NCBI GenBank assembly: GCA_047623555.1
Contig: JBLHMP010000068.1
Span: 1-22,260, forward strand
DNA length: 22,260 nt
Reading direction: 5' to 3'
Source of the DNA: NORP181 sp047623555
Lineage (GTDB): Bacteria > Pseudomonadota > Alphaproteobacteria > Rhodobacterales > Rhodobacteraceae
In this document: in pieces, positions 16,854-22,260 of the stretch
Layout: each line of letters opens with the position of its first letter
Numbering within the stretch: the first letter of the stretch is position 1
The notes under the pieces: model-generated
The model's input: the letters and a program-made list of their open reading frames with translations, nothing else
The model's database searches: none
What the model was told of the DNA's origin: nothing
Program-made: the position numbers and the translations under genes

Positions 16854-16869
16854 AACCATTGCAGTAAAA
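16845..16869 (+). repeat. 11-bp direct repeat spanning the foldase stop codon
   Basis: TTGCAGTAAAA occurs at 16845-16855 and again at 16859-16869, so the last codons and TAA stop of the foldase gene are repeated 14 bp on, immediately before the trpE ribosome site. It looks like a short tandem duplication with no effect on either frame. Confidence 0.7.
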
Positions 16870-16879
16870 GAGGCACGTT

Positions 16880-18391
16880 ATGGCGCTGACCCCCGACTTT
16901 GACGCCTTTGCCCATGCGTATAACGCAGGCGAAAACCAGATCGTTTACACCCGTTTGGCCGCGGATCTAGACACGCCGGTTTCGCTGATGCTGAAACTAA
17001 CCGGTGCGCAAAAAGATGCGTTTATGCTTGAGTCAGTCACCGGTGGCGAAGTCCGTGGCCGGTATTCGATCATCGGTATGAAACCTGATCTGGTCTGGCG
17101 CTGTGACGGCACCCAATCGCAACTGAACCGTACCGCGCGGTTTGACCCGGAAGGGTTCACGCTGCAAACTGGCGATCCGATGGATAATCTGCGCACGTTG
17201 ATCGCCGAAAGCCGCATTGACCTGCCGGACGATCTGCCACAATCCGCCGCTGGTCTGTTTGGTTATCTTGGCTATGACATGGTGCGTTTGGTCGAATATT
17301 TGCCCAATGTGAACCCCGATCCGTTGGGATTACCCGACGCCCTGATGTTGCGCCCTTCGGTCGTGGCGGTGTTGGATGGTGTCAAAGGCGAAGTGACCGT
17401 GGTGTCCCCTGCTTGGGTATCGGATGGCCAGACCGCACGCGCCGCCTATGCGCAGGCCGCCGAACGGGTGATGGACGCGGTGCGCGATCTTGAGCGTGCA
17501 ATGCCCACCGAAAGCCGCGATCTGGGTGATGCGCAGGAAATCGCGCCGCCGGTGTCCAATTTCACCAAAGAGGGCTACAAAGCCGCCGTCGAGAAGGCCC
17601 GCGATTATATCCGCGCCGGAGACATTTTTCAGGTGGTTCCGGCGCAACGCTGGACGCAAGAATTCCGCCAGCCGCCGTTTGCGCTGTATCGCTCGCTGCG
17701 CCGGACAAATCCGTCACCGTTTATGTTCTATTTCAACTTTGGCGGCTTTGAGGTGGTTGGAGCCAGCCCCGAGATTCTCGTGCGGGTCTTTGGCAACGAA
17801 GTCACCATTCGCCCGATTGCCGGCACACGCCCCCGCGGCGCGACGCCGGAAGAAGACCGCGCGCTAGAGGCCGAATTGCTCGCCGACAAGAAAGAGCTGG
17901 CCGAGCATCTGATGCTGCTGGATCTGGGGCGCAATGACACCGGCCGGGTGGCCAAAATCGGTACTGTGCGCCCGACCGAACAGTTCACCATTGAACGCTA
18001 TTCCCACGTTATGCACATCGTATCCAACGTTGTCGGTGAGTTGGCCGACGACAAAGACGCGCTTGACGCGTTCTTTGCCGGCATGCCTGCGGGTACGGTT
18101 TCTGGCGCGCCCAAAGTGCGGGCGATGGAGATCATCGACGAGCTTGAGCCGGAAAAACGCGGTATTTACGGTGGCGGTGTTGGTTATTTCAGCGCTGGCG
18201 GTGACATGGACATGTGTATCGCGCTGCGCACGGCGGTGGTGCAGGATCAAAAGCTATATATTCAGGCCGGCGGTGGGGTGGTTTATGACAGCGATCCTGA
18301 GTCCGAGTATCAGGAAACTGTCCATAAATCCAATGCGATACGCCGGGCAGCGGCCGATGCGGCGATGTTTACCGGCGGTGGCAACCGGTAA
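16880..18391 (+). CDS. trpE: Anthranilate synthase component I
   Basis: TrpE converts chorismate to anthranilate, with ammonia supplied by the TrpG glutaminase, in the first committed step of tryptophan synthesis. The 503-residue protein is complete. The N-terminal half has the LES motif (50-52) and the following GRYSIIG, which form the tryptophan feedback site. The C-terminal chorismate-binding domain has IRPIAGTRPRG, EHLMLLDLGRND, the SHVMH segment, GTVSGAPKVRAMEII and the closing GGGVVYDSDPESEYQET. The separate glutaminase trpG, which in many Rhodobacterales lies in the same cluster, is not found in this window. The start has AGAGG upstream. It is probably co-transcribed with the foldase gene. 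Confidence 0.95.
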   Translation: MALTPDFDAFAHAYNAGENQIVYTRLAADLDTPVSLMLKLTGAQKDAFMLESVTGGEVRGRYSIIGMKPDLVWRCDGTQSQLNRTARFDPEGFTLQTGDPMDNLRTLIAESRIDLPDDLPQSAAGLFGYLGYDMVRLVEYLPNVNPDPLGLPDALMLRPSVVAVLDGVKGEVTVVSPAWVSDGQTARAAYAQAAERVMDAVRDLERAMPTESRDLGDAQEIAPPVSNFTKEGYKAAVEKARDYIRAGDIFQVVPAQRWTQEFRQPPFALYRSLRRTNPSPFMFYFNFGGFEVVGASPEILVRVFGNEVTIRPIAGTRPRGATPEEDRALEAELLADKKELAEHLMLLDLGRNDTGRVAKIGTVRPTEQFTIERYSHVMHIVSNVVGELADDKDALDAFFAGMPAGTVSGAPKVRAMEIIDELEPEKRGIYGGGVGYFSAGGDMDMCIALRTAVVQDQKLYIQAGGGVVYDSDPESEYQETVHKSNAIRRAAADAAMFTGGGNR

Positions 18392-18497
18392 AATACCCAA
18401 CGATACAAATCTTTGCGCGGATCACAACGTAATGTGGTCGCGAACGCTAGTCCTGCCCGCATTTCTATCCGCCCTGCCACATTGCCCGATTGCATAA

Positions 18498-18529
18498 CAA
18501 CCAACTCCAAATCAGTGTAAAGTTGGTTG
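18498..18529. repeat. 9-bp perfect inverted repeat
   Basis: CAACCAACT at 18498-18506 is exactly complementary to AGTTGGTTG at 18521-18529, with a 14-base loop. The next dyad starts at the following base. Confidence 0.7.
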
Positions 18530-18559
18530 CGATTGAATGGTCTTTCTATTGTTCAATCG
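18530..18559. repeat. 8-bp perfect inverted repeat
   Basis: CGATTGAA at 18530-18537 is exactly complementary to TTCAATCG at 18552-18559, again with a 14-base loop. It abuts the previous dyad, giving two tandem hairpins of nearly equal size. Confidence 0.7.
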
Positions 18560-18625
18560 TAAGACAGAAAAAAAGGCGTGCGCGTCGTCAGGCAAGCGCC
18601 GCCATTGCGAAAGAAACTGCGGGGA

Positions 18626-18657
18626 ATAGCGGATTTTGACATCAAATATCCCGCTAT
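18626..18657. repeat. 32-bp extended dyad
   Basis: ATAGCGG at 18626-18632 pairs with CCGCTAT at 18651-18657, and the inner TTTGA (18635-18639) and TCAAA (18642-18646) extend the symmetry to the centre. It is near-palindromic and suits a protein-binding site or cruciform better than a terminator. Confidence 0.6.
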
Positions 18658-18748
18658 CGATGTAGTGGTTACAATTTTGAAAAGGCGTTTCTCCAGGGCG
18701 TCGGCATCTTATGACATCTGTTACCTTACCATTTGCGTCGCGCGTAAA

Positions 18749-19268
18749 CTATATATCGTGATCATCGTTTCCCCCACCAACGCGCGGGTTTTCCAGCGGC
18801 GGGGTTGTCAGAAACTTTAGCCAAAAAGGCCCATCAGCCTCCTGCCAAACAATCTCTTCGGAAACTCTTCGGCCCAGCGTTATAATTGTCAGGCGCTGAA
18901 CAACGGTTTCAAAATCGCGAAATGGCGACAACAACATCCTCAGATACGGCCCTTCGGACTGATGCGGGCCGATATCATGGGGCCAATGCGTGAAATCTGT
19001 CGCCTGAAGCCGCAGTCCCAGCCCCCGGCGTGTTGATCCTGAGCGGTAGATAAACCTCTGATCCAGATAATCGGTATCGACCCGAATATTTACCTGTGGC
19101 GCATCGGCTGCGTCCTGAAGGATAATATCAATCGTTTGCCCACCGAGGCGACAGATTTCAATTGCCCGAGTTGCAATTGCCCGAGTTGCAATTGACTGTG
19201 TGGTGGCCGCCGAAAAGACGACCATTGCAATCAGACTACTGAAACACAGCGCCCAAATATTTTTGCAT
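18749..19268 (-). pseudogene. Hypothetical secreted protein, apparently frameshifted near its start
   Basis: An open frame of 158 codons from an ATG at 19225 has protein-like composition, but that ATG falls inside a hydrophobic stretch. The frame stays open upstream and encodes KNIWALCFSSLIAMVVFSAA, a typical signal peptide, yet has no start codon before its upstream stop. An ATG at 19266-19268 (minus strand) has AGGGG 9 bases upstream but reads in the next frame and stops after about ten codons. Removing one A from the A5 run at 19260-19264 would join that ATG to the signal peptide as MQNIWALC.... So this looks like a gene of about 170 codons broken by one extra base, or a sequencing error. 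The mature part has no family I recognise. It contains an in-frame 15-bp repeat giving ATRAI twice. It is convergent with trpE and divergent from alr. Confidence 0.5.
19159..19194. repeat. 15-bp tandem repeat, 2.4 copies, in frame
   Basis: The unit CAATTGCCCGAGTTG occurs at 19159-19173 and 19174-19188 and is followed by a partial third copy, CAATTG. It lies just after the signal peptide of the hypothetical gene and adds a five-residue ATRAI repeat without changing frame. Confidence 0.85.
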
Positions 19269-19526
19269 TTTTGCCCACCCCTAAAATGTTTCCACGTCCT
19301 GCGCGCATCGCTTCAACCCACCCTTTGCAGTAATCCGGGGGTATAGCCACAAGTCAACATCAGGGTCACACCGCGCCCCGGCACCGACACACCACAATTT
19401 GGGTCGCCGAATTTCGCCGATTTCCTGTGCTGCGAACCACAGGTCGGGTACACAGCGCACAAAGCATCAAATCCTTGACCCTTTCCCCCTTGACGCGCGG
19501 CACTGCCGTGTCAAAACACCAAGGTT
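19269..19526. other. Non-coding spacer upstream of alr
   Basis: No gene seen. It should hold the alr promoter on the plus strand and that of the hypothetical gene on the minus strand. A dyad at 19490-19514, CGGCA-C-TGCCG flanked by TTGAC and GTCAA, ends 12 bp before the alr ATG and could be an operator or sequester the start region. Confidence 0.4.
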
Positions 19527-20561
19527 ATGAGCACAGCAAACCTGACCATTGATTTGTCCGCAATAGCCGCCAATTGGCGCAGCCTGGACGCGATGACCAA
19601 CTGCGAAACCGCAGCCGTGGTCAAGGCCGACGCCTATGGATTGGGCGCCGCCCCGGTGGCACGCACACTGGCGCAGGCCGGGGCGCGCTGGTTCTTTGTC
19701 GCCGTCGCCGAAGAAGGCGTTGCCGTGCGCAAAGCGCTTGGCCCGGGTCCGATGATCTGCGTGTTTTCCGGCCATATGCAGGGCGACACCCCCCTGATCC
19801 GCGATCATGATCTGACGCCCTTGCTGAATTCCGTCGACCAGTTGCTGCGCCATGTCGAGGCAACGCCGGGCCAAAGCTTTGGCATCCAGCTTGATACCGG
19901 CATGAACCGTCTGGGCATGGAACCGGCAGAATGGGCCGCGCTGCGTGATATTGCGCTGGGGCAAATGCCGGTGTTGATGACATCGCATTTGGCCTGTTCG
20001 GACGACCCGAACCACCCAATGAATTTGCAACAGCTAAAGACGTTTATCGACCTGACCCGTGATATCGACGTGCCACGGTCGTTGTCGGCGACGGGTGGCA
20101 TATTTCTTGGTAAAAACTATCATTTCGACCTGACCCGCCCCGGCATTGGCCTTTATGGCGGGCTACCCTTTACCGAGGCGCAACCGGTTGTGTCGCTTGA
20201 GTTGCCGGTCATCCAAATACGCGACCTTGAGGTCGGCGAGACCGTTGGCTATGCCAATTTATGGAGCGCACCCTACCCGGCCCGCATTGCCACCGTGGCC
20301 GCCGGATATGCGGATGGTTTGATTCGGGCGATGGGTGATGGCGCACAGATTTTCGCCGGTGACATCGCCTGCCCCGTTGTTGGGCGCGTGTCGATGGACC
20401 TGATCACGGTGGATATTACCGGGCTTGAACCTGATCCAGACGCGCTTTGGATTCTCGGGGAGCAGCAGGATATTGATGAGCTAGCCGAGACGGCCGGTAC
20501 AATCGGCTATGAAATCCTGACCTCACTGGGCGCACGTTACAAGCGGGAGTATCGCGAATGA
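19527..20561 (+). CDS. alr: Alanine racemase
   Basis: This PLP enzyme interconverts L- and D-alanine to supply D-Ala for peptidoglycan. The 344-residue protein is slightly shorter than the usual 360-380 but complete. The PLP lysine is K33 in VVKADAYGLG, the second catalytic base is Y260 in AAGYADG, and the C-terminal beta-domain includes GRVSMDLITVD with the conserved Met-Asp. RPGIGLYG (203-210) is also a family signature. The ATG at 19527 leaves a conserved short N-terminus; AAGG lies very close upstream, so the ribosome site is poor and translation may be weak. The stop overlaps the start of mlaE by 4 bp, so alr, mlaE and mlaF form one operon. Confidence 0.94.
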   Translation: MSTANLTIDLSAIAANWRSLDAMTNCETAAVVKADAYGLGAAPVARTLAQAGARWFFVAVAEEGVAVRKALGPGPMICVFSGHMQGDTPLIRDHDLTPLLNSVDQLLRHVEATPGQSFGIQLDTGMNRLGMEPAEWAALRDIALGQMPVLMTSHLACSDDPNHPMNLQQLKTFIDLTRDIDVPRSLSATGGIFLGKNYHFDLTRPGIGLYGGLPFTEAQPVVSLELPVIQIRDLEVGETVGYANLWSAPYPARIATVAAGYADGLIRAMGDGAQIFAGDIACPVVGRVSMDLITVDITGLEPDPDALWILGEQQDIDELAETAGTIGYEILTSLGARYKREYRE

Positions 20562-21343
20562 CCGCAATCCTGACATTTGTCGCCGCAATCGGACGCACGG
20601 TGCTGGACCTGCTCGGCGCGATTGGCCGGGTCAGCCGCTTTGCCGCGCAGGCGATCAGCCACATCATACGACCGCCATTTTATCTGCGTGAATTCGCCAA
20701 TGCCTTGATAAATATCGGCTGGCTGTCGCTGCCCGTTGTTGGCCTGACGGCTGGGTTCACTGGCGGCGCGCTGGCCTTGCAAATCTATGCAGGTGGGGCG
20801 CGTTTCAACGCCGAAGCCGTGGTGCCACAAATCGTTGCCATCGGCATCGTGCGTGAATTGGGCCCGGTGATGGTTGGCCTGATGATCACGGCACGGGTGA
20901 CATCGTCAATTGCCGCCGAAATCGCCACCATGCGGGTGACTGAGCAGATTGACGCGCTGGTCACCCTGTCCACCAACCCGATGAAATATCTGGTGGCCCC
21001 GCGTGTGTTGGCCGCCTTTGTGACCGTGCCTTTGCTGGTGGCAGTAGGCGATATCATCGGCATTGCCGGTGGTTATCTGGTGGCGGTAGAGAGTTTGGAT
21101 TTCAACTCTGCCGCCTATTTGCAAAACACAGTCAACTTTCTTGAACCAATTGATCTGATTTCCAGCGTCACCAAAGGCGCGGTTTTTGGCGTTATCGCCT
21201 CGATCATGGGCTGTTATTACGGCATGAATTCGGGACGCGGCGCACAGGGCGTGGGCCGCGCCACCAAGGGCAGTGTCGAGGCCGCAGCCGTGTTACTGCT
21301 GGCGGCGAATTTCATACTCACGGGGATATTCTTTTCGATATGA
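20558..21343 (+). CDS. mlaE: ABC transporter permease, MlaE family
   Basis: A 261-residue inner-membrane permease of the MlaE/DUF140 (YrbE) family. With MlaF and an MCE protein it moves phospholipids between the inner and outer membranes to keep outer-membrane lipid asymmetry. Hydrophobic segments are seen at about 52-75, 88-110, 150-180, 200-220 and 240-261, after an N-terminal amphipathic part. Family-typical stretches are IVRELGPVMVGLMITARVTSSIAAEIATMRVTEQIDAL in the middle (the region that contacts the ATPase) and the G.IAS..G...G near the end. It starts inside the alr stop and ends over the mlaF start, each by 4 bp. The MCE partner MlaD is not in the window. Confidence 0.92.
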   Translation: MTAILTFVAAIGRTVLDLLGAIGRVSRFAAQAISHIIRPPFYLREFANALINIGWLSLPVVGLTAGFTGGALALQIYAGGARFNAEAVVPQIVAIGIVRELGPVMVGLMITARVTSSIAAEIATMRVTEQIDALVTLSTNPMKYLVAPRVLAAFVTVPLLVAVGDIIGIAGGYLVAVESLDFNSAAYLQNTVNFLEPIDLISSVTKGAVFGVIASIMGCYYGMNSGRGAQGVGRATKGSVEAAAVLLLAANFILTGIFFSI

Positions 21344-22086
21344 TCCGCATGGAAAACGTACATAAGGCCTTTGGCGACAATCAGGTTCTGCGCGGCATGA
21401 GCCTGCATATTCCGCGAGGATCGTCGATGGTCATCATCGGCGGCTCCGGCACCGGAAAATCGGTGGCTTTGAAATGTATTCTGGGCCTGATCCAGCAGGA
21501 TACCGGCAAGATATTCGTTGACGGTCAAGCGGCCGGAACCGGCGATCGCGATGCCTTTTTGGCGCGGTTTGGCATGTTGTTTCAGGGCGGCGCGTTGTTT
21601 GATTCCCTACCGGTCTGGCAAAACGTGGCGTTCCGCCTGCTGCGCGGCTCGCTGATGCGACCCCAGGAAGAAGCCCGCGAGATCGCCATCGAAAAACTGC
21701 GCCGTGTCGGGCTAAAGGCTGATGTCGCTGACCGGTTGCCTGCGGAACTGTCGGGCGGCATGCAGAAACGTGTCGGCCTTGCCCGCGCCATTGCCGCCGA
21801 GCCCGAGATCATCTTTTTCGACGAGCCGACAACAGGCCTTGATCCGATCATGGCCGGCGTCATCAACGACCTGATCCGCGAGATCGTCACCGAGATGGGC
21901 GCCACCGCAATGACCATCACCCACGACATGAGTTCCGTGCGCGCCATCGCCGACAACGTGGCAATGCTGCATGACGGAGTGGTCCAGTGGACCGGGCCGG
22001 TGGGCGATATGGACCATTCTGGCGATCCCTATCTGGACCAGTTTATTCATGGTAGGGCTGAGGGGCCTATTGAGGCTGTGAGGTAG
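21340..22086 (+). CDS. mlaF: ABC transporter ATP-binding protein, MlaF family
   Basis: The cytoplasmic ATPase that powers the MlaE permease, 248 residues. Walker A is GGSGTGKS at 34-41, the Q-loop lies around Q82, the ABC signature is LSGGMQKR at 137-144, Walker B is IIFFDEP at 157-163, the D-loop GLDP follows, and the switch histidine is H195 in ITHDMSS. LSGGMQKRVGLARA, rather than LSGGQ, is the form typical of MlaF. It overlaps mlaE by 4 bp and ends in TAG followed at once by an in-frame TAA. A sharp change to AT-rich sequence follows. Confidence 0.93.
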   Translation: MIRMENVHKAFGDNQVLRGMSLHIPRGSSMVIIGGSGTGKSVALKCILGLIQQDTGKIFVDGQAAGTGDRDAFLARFGMLFQGGALFDSLPVWQNVAFRLLRGSLMRPQEEAREIAIEKLRRVGLKADVADRLPAELSGGMQKRVGLARAIAAEPEIIFFDEPTTGLDPIMAGVINDLIREIVTEMGATAMTITHDMSSVRAIADNVAMLHDGVVQWTGPVGDMDHSGDPYLDQFIHGRAEGPIEAVR

Positions 22087-22108
22087 TAAAACTCGAGGAA
22101 AAGTATTG

Positions 22109-22260
22109 ATGCCAGAAAAACGAATTAGAGAATTAGTTCAGGAATTCAATAAATGCGGGAAAAAGGCTTATCCCCTTTGATCCGGCAGCACAGGATGTAG
22201 TGTTACACGGCTTGCCAATCCAAGATGTTCTGGTATTGTTCTACTTATGCCAGCCAGATG
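22109..22260 (+). pseudogene. AT-rich partial gene with apparent frameshift, cut by window end
   Basis: An ATG at 22109 with GAGGAAAA upstream (22095-22102) opens a frame that stops after 23 codons (TGA at 22178-22180). In the next frame the sequence continues open from an A5 run at 22160-22164 to the window end. Removing one A there would give a continuous product starting MPEKRIRELVQEFNKCGKR and running on through IPFDPAAQDVVLHGLP. The leading part is clearly richer in A and T than the neighbouring operon, a hint of foreign origin. I do not recognise the family. It may instead be a 23-residue peptide or an assembly error. Confidence 0.4.

Larger units (their letters stand above)
18392..18748. 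other. Dyad-rich non-coding interval after trpE
   Basis: No convincing gene. Three strong dyads follow one another: 18498-18529, 18530-18559 and 18626-18657 (listed separately). A 21-codon frame at 18431-18496 encodes a hydrophobic signal-peptide-like string but has no ribosome site. None of the dyads is followed by a clean T-run on the plus strand, so trpE termination is not obvious. An A7 run follows the second dyad. Confidence 0.5.

Overview
The window reads as a chromosomal segment of a marine alphaproteobacterium of the order Rhodobacterales (Roseobacter-type). Supporting signs are the roughly 55-60 % GC content, a class II (adenosylcobalamin-dependent) ribonucleotide reductase of the alphaproteobacterial NrdJ type, a non-pyrrolysine MttB-like methyltransferase, a double cold-shock-domain protein next to a DUF192 protein and tRNA-Pro, a PpiD/SurA-trpE pair, and an intergenic hairpin-plus-TATTTTT element of a kind I recall as recurrent in this family. 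The assignment is by family recognition only.

Layout. 1-5.2 kb: cysS (minus), a class I aminotransferase (plus), then an MttB-like protein (plus) that ends in a terminator-like repeat. 5.2-8.8 kb: the 1217-residue nrdJ (minus), with a minus-strand terminator about 270 bp past its stop. 8.8-9.6 kb: about 810 bp without a convincing gene. 9.6-11.5 kb: a minus-strand block of pdxH, a double-CSD protein, a DUF192 secreted protein and tRNA-Pro(UGG). 11.6-14.9 kb: a plus-strand run of fabI, a LysE/RhtB exporter, a xanthine/guanine phosphoribosyltransferase and a second aminotransferase closed by a good intrinsic terminator. 15.0-18.4 kb: a membrane-anchored PpiD-type foldase and trpE. 18.4-19.5 kb: an unusual 1.1 kb interval with three strong dyads and an apparently frameshifted secreted-protein gene. 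19.5-22.1 kb: alr, mlaE and mlaF, joined by 4-bp stop/start overlaps. 22.1-22.26 kb: the start of an AT-rich, apparently frameshifted gene cut by the window edge.

Most of the window is housekeeping: tRNA charging, dNTP synthesis, PLP metabolism, fatty-acid synthesis, purine salvage, protein folding, tryptophan synthesis, D-alanine for the cell wall and lipid transport for the envelope. I see no defence system, CRISPR array, phage, insertion sequence or clear new multi-gene system. The parts most worth a second look are the 18.4-19.5 kb interval, which may be a junction between two conserved blocks; two small accessory genes that each lose frame at an A5 run; a 24-bp palindrome between divergent pdxH and fabI; and the structured 3' region of nrdJ.
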